Part shown: in pieces, positions 12,241-22,427 of the stretch
Position numbering within the stretch: the stretch's first letter is position 1
Layout of the letters: every line of letters begins with the position of its first letter
Origin: Treponema vincentii
GTDB lineage: Bacteria > Spirochaetota > Spirochaetia > Treponematales > Treponemataceae
Reading direction: 5' to 3'
Assembly (NCBI RefSeq): GCF_010365865.1
Contig: NZ_CP048020.1
Span: 1,054,001 to 1,118,000, forward strand
DNA: 64,000 nt
Notes under the pieces: model-generated
What the model was told of the DNA's origin: nothing
Seen by the model: the letters and a program-made list of their open reading frames with translations, nothing else
The model's database searches: none
Made by a program: the position numbers and the translations under genes

Positions 12241-12585
12241 TTACCCGATTCGGCAACCCTGTTGTAGATGGTAGCCTATTCAGGCAGCTATTGTCCCAAG
12301 CCCTGTGTCGGCAAGGCGTATACGTTTAACGTGCTGATGCAGACAAGCTGCGGATAGGGCGGTGGTTTTAACTAAAACCTGATAGTAAGTAAGCAAAAGC
12401 GGAATTAGTATACTATAAGCGGCGTGAAAGGGCAACATGGGATGAATTGCCTTTCATGTTAAATCTAGCCGGAAACGGAATGATCGGCTTTTTTAGGAGG
12501 GGATGGGAACAGAAAAGATTGGCGAAGATATAAAACTATGATAAAATTATCTCCATAAACTTAAACTATTCGAGGAGTTTATGTT
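12241..12585. other. Intergenic stretch with coding-like remnants
   Basis: No complete gene is visible in these 345 bases. Two short plus-strand stretches look translated: 12241-12330, and 12391-12533 (containing WDELPFMLNLAGNGMIGFF). Neither has a start and ribosome site in frame. They may be remnants of small lysis or regulatory phage genes. The 3' part holds the likely promoter and ribosome site of the ATPase-nuclease gene. Confidence 0.4.
12519..12547 (+). promoter_or_regulatory. Candidate sigma-70 promoter of the ATPase-nuclease gene
   Basis: TTGGCG, a 17-nt spacer and TAAAAT lie 39 nt before the ATG at 12586, with GAGGAG 8 nt before the start. A private promoter fits an independently expressed cargo gene. 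Confidence 0.4.
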
Positions 12586-14581
12586 ATGACTACTTATTTT
12601 ACTACCAATGGCAGGGTTATTTCTGACCTTTTGGCTTCATATTCTAATACTTTTTTGGCATTTTTAGAGTTAGTCAATAACTCTATTCAAGCAAAGGCTA
12701 CCAGAATAGATATAACAATAGATGAATATAAACTTGAGGAAGTCTCCGATACCGACTATCTCTATAACGATCGTTGACAACGGAGAGGGCGTGTGCTTTG
12801 ATGATGTTGAACATAAGCTATTCGACATTGGTACTGTTTCTAAAGCAACCGGCAAGGGGATCGGACGATTTGCAGCCTTTCAGATTGGTAAAACAGTCTC
12901 AATCGAAACAGTCGGAGAAAAAAACGGCAAAAAAACAAAAACAGCCTTCACCTTGAATAGTAAAACAATCAGTACAAGTCATACAAAAGATTATCCTATC
13001 AATATAGATAATGAGCCTTCTACAAGCAACACGTACTATAAAGTTATTATACAAGATTTATATACCGCTGACGAAATTACAGAAAACCCAAAGAGGAAAA
13101 TTTCAAAACAGTTATTATTAGAAAATATCCATAGGGAATTGTTTTTATGTTATTCCGACCTGATTTTACAATCAGCAATCCATATATTTGTTAATAACCG
13201 TGAAGTTTTAACAAAGGATTTTCTTATTGAACCGGCTGAGCACAAGACATTTATATGCAAAGTAGACGGGCATGATATAACAGGAGATTTAACCTTTATT
13301 CATTATATATCTAACAAACAAAAAATAAGAAGTATATATCGTACTGAAAACAACGGAATAAAATCGCAAATTTATACAGAATCTTTATCTCTTGATTTGC
13401 CTAACGATGACGGGTGGAATATATTAGTAGACGCTGATGTTCTTGACGCAACCACGGGATTGTTCCGCAACTTAGATACTGAACTTGACGAGGGCGCTAA
13501 AAATTTCAAGCAAAAAACAAATGAAGAGATAAGGCGCTATTTTATGGAGAAATTTCCTGACTATTATAATTTTTCAAAAAAACTTCAAAAAGACGCCTAT
13601 TACCCGTATAGATCACAAGAGGCGCCTTCCCAAGCGCACGTTATTACATTTAATCAGATAGCGTATTATCTTGAAAATGAATATAAACTTTTAAGGAAGA
13701 ATATTGATACAAGAAAAATCATTTATCCGCTGATAAACCTTACTATTGCTAATGGAGATTTACGGACTATTTTATCATATTTTACGAATTTAAATCCTGC
13801 AATAATAAAAAAATTTAAAGAATTGCTAGATACTGTTGATCTAGAAAATGTGATAGAGTTTTCAACAGACATTGCAAAAAAAACATCTTTCTTAGATTTC
13901 TTGAATACGATTATATATTCTGACATAAGCAAAAAGGTAAAAGAACGATCGGAATTACATAAAATTATTGAAAATAATCTATGGCTTTTTGGAGAGCAGT
14001 ATGTCAATACACTGAAATTATTCTCCGACAAAAATTTGCAAAATAATTTACAAGAACTTCGTGCTGCTTATTTTTCATACGAGCCTACAATAAGTGATGA
14101 GAATCTCATTGAATGCGCAGATGCTAAAATTAAAGATATAACCGATTTGTTTTTCTTTAATGAAAATATAATCAATGACACGCAAAGGGAAATAATGATA
14201 GTGGAGTTAAAAGCTCCATGCTGCGCCATTGGACAAAAAGAGTTAAATCAAGTAGATCGATATTTATATGATATTGAACAAAAAGGGTGTTTCGCGAAAA
14301 ACTTAAATTATAAAATAATTTTAGTAAGTTCAGAGTTAAGAAATTTTGCAAAATCAAAAGTTGGGCAATTTGACAAAGCAGATAAACACTTATATACAAG
14401 ATCACAAAATGCTAACATATCAATTTATGTGTATCAATGGTCAGATATAATAGCAGAAAATAGGAGAAGATTATCATTTTTAGGGAATGCCCTTAAAGTC
14501 AAAGATACTAATATTCAAAAATTTATTAAAGAGAAATATCCAGATTACGGGATAAAAAAAGCAGTTTTATTGGATGAGTAA
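12586..14581 (+). CDS. GHKL (Hsp90-like) ATPase fused to Shedu-like PD-(D/E)XK nuclease
   Basis: The ~665-residue protein begins with a GHKL ATP-binding domain: N-box FLELVNNSIQAKA (near 12655), G1 box DNGEGV (12776-12793) and glycine lid GKGIGRFA (near 12855). A middle region of ~330 residues is unassigned. The C-terminal ~200 residues resemble the Shedu SduA/DUF4263 nuclease: ENNLWLFGEQY (near 13970), an Asp before a hydrophobic strand (DITDLFFF), then VELKAP (14201-14218) as the E-x-K motif, followed by a Gln (KELNQVDRY). One frameshift lies between ~12725 and 12770; both frames are needed for the GHKL core. By architecture it is a predicted ATP-gated DNA-cutting defence protein carried by the prophage. 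Confidence 0.65.
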
Positions 14582-14683
14582 TTCATCATATCCATAGTAT
14601 CGACAGAGTATTTAAAGAATCCCTCCCTTGTTGCCGAAAATGGCCATAAGCAGAAATCTTATCAGTTGAGGAGGTATCTTTTT

Positions 14684-16083
14684 ATGAAAAGCCTAGGACA
14701 GCCGTGGTGTATCTTTCCGCGAAATAAAGCCAATGGGATTCTCTATTTCCAATTAAAAGATAAAGAAACCGGCGAATATATGACCGCAAAAAGTACCGGC
14801 ACGAAGGATAGAAATGAAGCGATCCGTTTTGCCAGTCGGTGCTGGGCAGAATATGACCGTACCGGTACAGTCCGGTATAGTACCGGCAATAACATTGCAG
14901 CAACGGATGAAGGGACTCATGTTATCAACGCAGACATAAAGGCGTATACTCAAACGGCCATTGATACGATTGTGCAAGGCGTACAGGGCGCTGTTTGTCA
15001 TAACAATTCCGTACAGCCATACTCTGTATCAGCCGCAGAATACGAAGATGCTCCGGAAGAGATTAAACCACTTTTAGATCGACTATCAACGCTTACCTTT
15101 ATGAGTATATCCTCCTTTACTGGAACTATGATGAAAGTCCGTTCATTAAGGGCAAGATACGGACAGGCGCAACTCCGCCAAATCCTGAGCGATTTTACCA
15201 TCATACAACATGTATTAAAAAGTATGAAAAGTATTTTCCTTCTTGCTTGCTTACCGAAATAACCGGCACGAAAATCGATACAATGCTCGGTGCAATTAAG
15301 GGGGCAGGTAAGCTGAAAGAAAGTACCATGCACAAATACTACTCTATCTGTATTCAAGCCCTTCGTTTTGCGTATCGCAATAACCTTCTTGCGCGAGATA
15401 TTTCACAGCAGATAACGAGAGAATCAAAGGCAACGCGGAAAAAAGCTAAAAAAGAAGCGGAAAAGGCTACTTTTACAAAAGAGGAAATCCGGCAACTTTT
15501 CAATGGCGAGCATAATCCGTTCGGCTCTCAAATAAATTGGCTTATCAATGAAGTGCTGTTTAAAACCGGTTGCCGCATTGGAGAAATACAAGCCCTTCAG
15601 ATGCAAGATTTTATCAAAAATTCAGACGGATATGCGCTCAAGGTTGACAAGAACTATTGCAGAACCGGCAAGCGGCTTAAATGTACAAAAACAGAACGCA
15701 GCGACATTGTTCCCCTTTCCGCCGACCTTGCAGAAAAATTGCTCGCACATCTTGAAAGCAACCCGTCTCAAGATGATCCGGAGGCATTTATATTTAGCTC
15801 CCGACGAGATGCACATAAACCGTTCTGCTATGAAAGTTTTAACGATGATTTTAATAGAACAATGAGACGATTAGGGATGAAGCGAACGAATTTGACAATA
15901 CACAGCTATAGGCATACGTTTGCTACCTTTTTACGGCTTGCCGGATTTTCAGAAGAAGAGCTCAAATTTTTAACACGACACGACTGCATAGCTGAGGTGC
16001 GGCATTATGCCGACCACTATACGCCTGAAATGGAGCAACTCAAATACAAGGCAGTTAGCGCACTCGATAAAATTATAGAGTAA
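14684..16083 (+). CDS. Phage tyrosine recombinase (integrase), one frameshift
   Basis: A TGAGGAGG ribosome site precedes the ATG at 14684. The N-terminus looks like an arm-binding domain, followed by a core-binding SAM-like region. The catalytic domain shows Arg in GCRIGEIQAL, the HSYRHTFAT box (H-x-x-R), TRHDC with the second His, and the nucleophile Tyr in RHYADHY near the C-terminus. A frameshift near 15080 splits the protein; all catalytic residues lie after it. Length (~465 residues) is normal for phage integrases. Position at the end of the phage genes marks the right prophage border. Confidence 0.8.
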
Positions 16084-16424
16084 AGCTGGTACGAAATAGC
16101 TATCTTAAAGACATTTTTTTTCACACTTTTTGAATGGCACTTTATACGCCTGACAGGAAAGCTGTATACAAATGACTCGCAAAAACACGCTAAAAATCCT
16201 AAAAATCGAAAAAAAATAATCGAAAACAAACACAAAAAAAATAAAAACATGCTTGACAAGAATACGTTCATAGCTTAATATGAAAATAGTTAGAGCTACA
16301 CAGTTTTTTTGACAGATAAAGTGTAAGATAACTAATTAAAAATATGTACTAAGAACGCCATAAAATAAGCGTTTTACCCTATCTTTTAGTGTTTTTTCCT
16401 GATACAGAGTTATTCTTGGGCGAC
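16084..16424. other. AT-rich intergenic region after the integrase
   Basis: No gene is visible. It contains a near-consensus promoter at 16253-16281, short A/T tracts and a weak hairpin near 16350. The attR site should lie here, but with the left prophage end missing no core duplication can be recognised. Confidence 0.5.
16253..16281 (+). promoter_or_regulatory. Near-consensus sigma-70 promoter without an obvious gene
   Basis: TTGACA (16253-16258), 17-nt spacer, TAATAT (16276-16281). No plausible start codon with a ribosome site follows for about 450 nt. The predicted transcript would enter the hairpin array beginning at 16425. Confidence 0.6.
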
Positions 16425-16752
16425 GAGTTTGCCGCAAGGCAAACTCGCTGCTGCTGACAGGATGTCAGCGGTTCTTCACAGTATCGAGTTTCTCATTAGA
16501 AAAACTCGCAGCTCAAGAATGTACCTCCTGTACATTCTTGAGCTGCGAGTTCGCAATGTGAACTCGCTATTGCGTGGAACCACGGACATCCCTGTCCGTT
16601 CTGATACGTTGAGGATTTTCAGAAGCGGCATGGATGCCGCTGGTTTAAACAGAAGCGATGTTTCGGCTCCGACCGAAACTCGCCGTCAAAAGCGTACACG
16701 GAAGTACGCTTTTGACAGTCGACGCAGTAGATGCACCATATATTTTCAAAAG
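16425..16752 (+). repeat. Tandem hairpin-array repeat element, copy A
   Basis: Nine consecutive short inverted repeats fill this stretch, most of them perfect. Examples: 14-bp stems at 16511-16524/16530-16543, 13-bp stems at 16685-16697/16704-16716, a 9-bp stem at 16425-16433/16438-16446, and ACGGACA/TGTCCGT at 16582-16599. Stems differ from each other, but linker phrases such as GATACGTTGAGGATTTTCAG recur in other copies. The right end (16720-16752) matches the terminus shared with copies at 23950, 35421 and 58457. No left terminus was found. Confidence 0.85.
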
Positions 16753-16981
16753 AGAGGAGGTAAGAAATATCTTAATAGCCGAATATGATTACGATACCGA
16801 TATTGCAGTACAGAGACAGGAAAGTTTAATGCTTGGGATACAACAAGGAGAAGCTCGCTGTTCCCGCCAAAAAGCGCTTGAAACGGCAAAGACAATGCTG
16901 ACTATGCACTATCCGTTTGAGGATATTTGTAAGATTTCAGGACTTTCGCCGGAGGAAGTACGGTCGATTAGTAATTTGTAA
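16753..16981 (+). pseudogene. C-terminal remnant of an Rpn/PD-(D/E)XK transposase-family nuclease
   Basis: Only ~70 C-terminal residues remain, with the tail typical of Rpn-family (PDDEXK_2) proteins: repeated G/E/Q-rich helix ESLMLGIQQGEARC, then ICKISGLSPEEVRSI. The catalytic N-terminal part is missing and is replaced by the hairpin array, which ends immediately upstream. Rpn proteins are recombination-promoting nucleases common in Treponema. Confidence 0.65.
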
Positions 16982-17097
16982 TGCAGGTATTAGGCAGGAA
17001 AACTGCGAAAAAGTAGCTGCCTTTTAAGGCCTGTCCAGCCTCTCTTTTTCTGCGTGGGAGTAAAAAAACAGCCCGGTGCGTTTACCCTGTCTTAACC

Positions 17098-18871
17098 CTA
17101 CAAGACAATTCTATCATTCTCCTGCCGTTTTACCTTGCCGTTTTTTTCCAGAACATTGAGTAGGGGGATGACATATTTGCGCGAAAGATTTGTCGCGGTA
17201 CGGGCATCTGCAATGGTGATGATGTCGCCTGCTTTTTTCCCTTTTAAGATAGCGGCAATCGCTTTGTCGTATATCTCACGGTGGTAGTGCAAAAAGTTTT
17301 CCAATACAACGAGTTTGCCGAGCTTTACCAAATCGCGGGCGTCTTTCCGCACCTGCGGCAGCTGGATTTTATCTATTTCGATACCGTCAAACCCTGCTTT
17401 AAGCGCCAACTGTAACAGCTGCTGTGCCGTTTTCGACAAGGTATCTCCGCTGCCTGCCAGCTTGTACACACTGCCTTCATTGATCAGTTTGTTTTCCGCA
17501 CACAGTTTTTTCAGGATTTCCTGCCGCACCTTTACCGGCACAGCCGTATCGATTTCCTCTGCCGTAAAACCTGCCTGACTTTTCTTTGCGGTCTCTAAAA
17601 TCTTTGCTTCCCATTCGGCGAGCTTCTTGGTAAAGATGAGCTGTTTGCCGCAGGCCGTAACGTCTTTTGCGTCAGCCGAAAGCTCCTTAGGTTCCGCGCG
17701 GTCTTTTTCTATAAAGCCGGTGATAAAAGCCGCAGCTTTTCCACGACGGTAATTCCCGTCCGGCATACACCGAAAAGAACTGTTTAAAGACAGCCGCGCG
17801 GTAGGAGTCAAAGGCCGCAAGTATTCTGCATGAGGCGAGAATGGAACTTCCCCCATGCCTGATAAGGACGGCCGGTTGGTTCCAGCGTCCGGCGATAGGT
17901 TCCTGCAAGGACACCCGCGCCAGCGTAGGATCGATTTTGTTAAAGTGAATCGCGCCGATGGCATTGGTACTGCCGGTGGCAAGTTCCAGTTCGATATGAT
18001 TTTTCATACCGGCGCCGGTTTCCTGTTTGTTAAAATATTCATCGACGCGGACGAGCAATTCGGAGCCTTGCAGCACGGGACTTTCGCCAATGCCTGCAAG
18101 CAGCATCCCGCGTTCTACCTTTTCCTTTTCGGATATTTTCAGGTTGAGCGCCGTCCGCATTCCCGATTCGGAAGAAGATACGTCGGCGTGGTGATTTTGG
18201 ATGTTTTTAATCTTGCACTCGGTTCCGCCGGGATAGAGTGCAAGCTGATCGCCGACGGCAATGCTTTTACCGCGGAGCGTACCGGTTACCGTGATGCCGA
18301 TTCCTTTCAGCGTAAAGGCGCGGTCGATATACAGGAACGGCTTATCCAATGGAGCGGTACGGACGGCGCTCAATAATTCCGTAATTTTTTTCTTGAGTTC
18401 GTCGATACCCGCGCCGGTATGTGCGGAAACAGCCACCGAGGGTAATTCCCGTCCGAGGATTTCGCGGCAATGTCGGTTTGCATCTTCCCGTATCAGCTCG
18501 ATCATATCGGGATCGGCCAAGTCGGATTTGGTTATGACCAACAGGATGGAGTTGATATGCATCGCTTTAAGTACCCGCAGGTGATCCGACGACATCTGCA
18601 TCCATCCGTCGTCTGCTGCGACAATCAGCATTGCTGCGTCAAGTCCCCACGTGCCTGCCACCATGTTACGGATAAACCGTTCGTGTCCGGGAACATCGAC
18701 GATGCCGACCGTTCCGTGTACGGGATCTTCCAAGGCGGCAAAACCTAGCTCAATAGTCATACCCCGCTTCTTTTCTTCGGGGATGTGGCTGGTTTCCACT
18801 CCGGTTAAGCATTTTACCAATGCGGTTTTGCCGTGATCGACGTGTCCGGCGGTTCCTAAAATATATGCCAT
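17098..18871 (-). CDS. selB: Selenocysteine-specific elongation factor SelB
   Basis: It delivers selenocysteyl-tRNA to the ribosome at UGA codons. The GTPase domain has GTAGHVDHGKTALV (G1), DVPGHERFI (G3) and TKSDL (G4), followed by EF-Tu-like beta domains and C-terminal winged-helix domains (17098-17700) that read the SECIS hairpin. The start MAYILGTAGHVDHG is set by family alignment. A frameshift near 17750 splits the protein between the beta domains and the winged helices; total length (~590) is normal. It follows selA by 13 nt. Confidence 0.88.
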
Positions 18872-18884
18872 AGTCAACGTACCT

Positions 18885-20210
18885 CTATAATTTTTTAGAG
18901 ATTTCCTGTAATTCTTGGATAAGATATGCATCATCGGCAGGGTTTACGGCGGCAAGGTGTAGCAGCAGCCTGTCCTCCGAAATAATAGCGATAATCGGAA
19001 TGCTGCAAAACCGCAGCGCTGTCTTTACCGCTTCCGGTTTATGCGTGTGCAGCATAATTGCCCATGACGGGAAGGCTTCGTCGGTGCTGCCGCCGCCGAG
19101 CGAGAAAGGGTAGGGACAACATGCGGTTCCGGGCGGCAGTTTTCACAAGTTTTCGCTCCGTTTTTATCACGGCAGGGTCAAGCAGCAACGCTTCGGCCGC
19201 GGCGCTCTTTCCGTTATTCAGGTAGTGCACGAGGGTCTCTTCCATTAGAGCGGCAACGGCGCGGTACCCGATAGGTGCGCATCAGCGGATGGCGGGCAAT
19301 GAGCGCGATTAAATCTTTTGCCGGTAATCCATCCGCACTGAGGGCCGCCGAATACCTTATCTCCCGAAAAACAAACGAGGTCGGCGCCTTCTTTTAATAA
19401 GGCCGGTACGGTCGGCTCGTCTTGTAGGCTAAGCGAAATAACGCCTGACCCTTGATCCACCGCAAGAATAATCTCAGGCGGTAAGGCCTGGCGGATGGCG
19501 CTCAGGGAGGGCTGCTCCGTAAAGCCGCGGATCTTATAGTTTGAGGTATGCACCCATAGCACCATTGCCGTCTGTTCGGTAACGGCGGCGGTAATGTCTT
19601 CAAGGGTGGTGATGTTGGTAGTGCCGACTTCTACGAGCGTACAGCCTGCCTCCCGCAGAATATCGGGGATGCGGAAGCCGCCGCCTATTTGCACCTGCTG
19701 GCCGCGCGCAACGATAACCTCTTTCCCGCTTGCAAGCGCTTTAAGTAACAGAAACACGGCGGCGGCGTTGTTGTTCAGCATCAGCGCCGCTTCCGCACGG
19801 ACAAGCGTACTCATCGCTTCGACGGCAAAGGGGAACCGCTGCCCCCGTTTGCCGTCCTCCAAATCCATCTCGATAGCCGAGTATGATTGGGCGGCTTCCT
19901 TTGCCGCATCCCAAATACCGTGCGGAAGCGGGCTTCGTCCGAGGTTGGTGTGCAGGATAATGCCCGTCGCGTTGATAATCTTCGAAATCCGTTTCCGTAT
20001 ATGCTTCGTGCACCGCTGCCGGATGTCCGCTATACACGCATCAAAAGACGGAACGGCGGCTCCTTTTAAAGCCTCAGCCCGTATCTGCTTGATATACTCC
20101 GATACGATAGAGGCTACAATCGGTCTGCCGAGCTTTTCGATGCAGTCGGAAAGATCATGATGTGACAGAAGTTTTTCGACTTGCGGTATCTGTGCCAGTG
20201 AACCGTGCAT
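18885..20210 (-). CDS. selA: L-seryl-tRNA(Sec) selenium transferase SelA, frameshifted
   Basis: This PLP enzyme turns seryl-tRNA(Sec) into selenocysteyl-tRNA(Sec). Clear family blocks are NATGIILHTNLGRSPL, EVIVARGQQVQIGGGFRIPD, VEVGTTN and the PLP-lysine motif FSGDKVFGGPQ. The start MHGSLAQIPQ lies 5 nt past the MATE stop. The frame breaks near 19320, 19250 and 19050, and the last residues end at TAG 18885. All pieces are present, so the breaks may be sequence errors. It forms an operon with selB. No selD or tRNA(Sec) is in the window. Confidence 0.85.
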
Positions 20211-20215
20211 GGCGG

Positions 20216-21587
20216 TTACTCCTTTTTTTCGTTTGTGATGGTGAGCGCCGACACCCATTTTGTCCGTAGAATCAGGATGATTGCAATCAGTGCAGTCGCC
20301 ATATTTGAAAAGAGGTTTCCCCAAAAGATTGCGTAGTATTGTAGGATGTGTTCCGTCGCCAGTACAAAGATGTAACGCAGCAGCCATATACGGAGCACAC
20401 CGAGCACAAGCGGCATCTTCGTTTTGCCGAGCCCGATAAACGCACCCTGAATGGTCATACAAATACCGAAGCCGATAATCGAATAGGTGTAGATGTTGAG
20501 CGCGTTGTTTGCAATACCGATAATTTCCGGCTCCCGCCTGAATAAGACGGTCAGATAAGGCGAAAGCGGAATCATAATCGAAATCATTATAATAGCGATG
20601 ATGATACTGGTGATGCAGCCGAGAAGACAATCCCGCTTTGCCTTTTGCGGGTATCCTGCACCGATGTGCATACTGACCATCGTCGTAATTGCCGCGCTAA
20701 AAGCCGCAGGCAGGTTGAAGCACAGCGCATTGATATTGCTTGCGATTCCTGTGCCGCGACCACAATAGCTCCGTATTTTCAATCTCTTTATTGATAAGGA
20801 AAAGCCTAAGTATAAAAAAGAATAGTTGAACATTGCCGGAAACCCGACTTTCAGAACCTCTTTGATGATTTTTGAATCGAACTTGAAGTTTTTAACATCG
20901 AGTTTGTCCGGGCTGTTGTGGATGAATAATTCGTATACCATCCAGATTGTAATGCATACGTTTGCCAAAAGCGAGGCCAGTACGCAGCCGATAATTTCGA
21001 GCCGCAACATATAGAGAAAGAGAAAATTCCCGACAACCTTTAAGATAAAGAGAATAGTCATTCGGGTAAAAGCCGCTTCGGGTTTCCCGTTTGCGTTTTT
21101 GATACCGTTATACACGGCCTCTAAAAAGCTGAACGGTAAGACGATGCTGTACCACGAAATATATTGGCGGACATACGGAGCAATATCGCTCTGTAATCCC
21201 CGCGAAACCGTGATACTGATGATAAGGAGCAGCGGCGCACTGATGATTCCGAGCATGACCGCAAACAAAATATTTGCGCAGCAATCCTTTTTCCTTCTGC
21301 GATTGCGCCTTTTCCATTCAGCTGACCGATAATTGCCATTGCGGCTACGCTTAACCCCTGCGACAGTCCTAACACCATCGAGATAATCGGCTGAGAAAAA
21401 GTTACCGCCCCCGTTACGGCATAACCGGTCAGGTTATTGATAAAAAGCCCGTCGGTAAACGGCATCATCGCCTGCACGGTATTCATCAGTAACGAGGGAG
21501 AGAGAGGATAAGCAATGTCTTGACGGGGTTTGCGGTAAGGATGAGTTCGCGCCGCGCTTCCGTGGATTGCTTCAGGAATGTCTTCAT
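20216..21587 (-). CDS. MATE-family multidrug/Na+ exporter, frameshifted
   Basis: The ~455-residue protein has about twelve hydrophobic segments and the MATE-type start MKTFLKQSTEAR..PVKTLLILSLPSLLMNTVQAMMPFTDGLFI, with repeats of the paired-bundle fold (VTFSQPIISMVLGLSQGLSVAA; later LPAAFSAAITTMVSMHIGAGYP). Such proteins export cationic compounds using Na+ or H+ gradients. Breaks near 21510, 21290 and 20765 split it. It starts 22 nt after the CBM48 gene and stops 5 nt before selA, so all four are probably co-transcribed. Substrate unknown. Confidence 0.8.
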
Positions 21588-21609
21588 ACGGCAGAAAGCC
21601 TATATGCCG

Positions 21610-22338
21610 CTATTCCACGGAAATAACCGAAGCAGTCCGGCCATCGGCCATGTAAACGTGCTTGTGGTTTGTCGTATCGGGAATTTGCTTGCCATCTGTA
21701 AAGTAAGCGTAATACCAAACGCCATTCGGTAGCGGAAGGTATAATTCGTATCGACCGGGCATCACTTCTTCTAAGTTGTACATAAAGGGATCCCAGTTAT
21801 TGAACGTGCCCGCAAGGTATATCCGTTTGCCCGATTCTCCTTGATAGACAAAACGAGTTCTGCCGTTGTTTTCAACAGCGGTTTTGTATTCTTTTTGATA
21901 CGGAATCTTTAAAACCGAAAGAGACATCCCGGCGGAATAGTCGAATATTTCATCGGGATTGAGCGGGTCTGTAGACCAGAGACCGTTAATAACCAGCCGA
22001 TAGCGCAGCTCTCTCATTTCTTCAGGTATCTGCATGATATAGAAGAGGATTGATTTTTTAGTTTCGGTACTATCATCGCTTCGATACAAGCGCTGGAAAG
22101 AATGAATCGATTGAAAGTTTTCATGTTCAAAGGCGATACCGACATGGCGTGCGGATCCTGCTGCCGTAAAAATGATATATTTTCCGGTGATAAGCGGCGC
22201 ACCCGTCCGTGCAATTGTTTCAACAAGTTCGCCGTAGGTGTATGTGTCGATGGCAGGTTGTTCCGCCGCTTGCGCCGCGATCAGTATACACAAGAAAAAA
22301 AAGACCGCCACGGTTTTTTGCCGTATTGCATTGCGCAT
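21610..22338 (-). CDS. Secreted protein with CBM48-type glycogen-binding domain
   Basis: The 242-residue product has a signal peptide (cleavage near AAQAAEQ). Its C-terminal ~90 residues match the isoamylase-N/AMPK glycogen-binding (CBM48) fold: RIYLAGTFNNWDPFMYNLEE, then GRYELYLPLPNGVWYYAYFTDG. The middle ~130 residues contain an unassigned region. No catalytic glycosidase domain is attached. In Treponema this fold is often found in periplasmic proteins of unknown use. It is the first gene of the operon with the exporter and selAB. Confidence 0.75.
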   Translation of the reverse strand: MRNAIRQKTVAVFFFLCILIAAQAAEQPAIDTYTYGELVETIARTGAPLITGKYIIFTAAGSARHVGIAFEHENFQSIHSFQRLYRSDDSTETKKSILFYIMQIPEEMRELRYRLVINGLWSTDPLNPDEIFDYSAGMSLSVLKIPYQKEYKTAVENNGRTRFVYQGESGKRIYLAGTFNNWDPFMYNLEEVMPGRYELYLPLPNGVWYYAYFTDGKQIPDTTNHKHVYMADGRTASVISVE

Positions 22339-22427
22339 GATGTCCTCCCCGAATATTTTAACCGGTTGTTATCTTTTAATAATAACATACTTCCATTTAA
22401 TAAGCATCGGAAAATAAACCGAAAACT

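Larger units (their letters stand above)
857..16083. mobile_element. Prophage right part: tail genes, cargo and integrase
   Basis: A run of tail-morphogenesis genes in typical siphovirus order (tape measure, distal tail protein, tail-tip protein with an FN3-like end, fibre and LamG proteins) is followed by lipoprotein morons, opposite-strand and nuclease cargo, and a tyrosine integrase at the right edge. Head, packaging, replication and repressor genes are absent. The left border cuts the tape-measure gene at ~857. Nearly every phage gene is split by one or more frameshifts. No clear att repeat was found next to the integrase. Confidence 0.85.

Noticed and set aside
16425-16752. CRISPR array
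   Set aside because: Repeated hairpins suggested it, but there is no constant repeat with unique spacers of equal length, and no cas genes are near.
16429-16788. Open reading frames across the hairpin arrays (also at 23500-23950 and 38150-38700)
   Set aside because: Inverted repeats keep several frames open on both strands. The predicted peptides only repeat the hairpin words and have no ribosome sites.
17030-17100. Third family 2 palindrome downstream of selB
   Set aside because: GGTGCGTTTACCC matches the right arm, but no complementary left arm or core is present, so it is at most a remnant.
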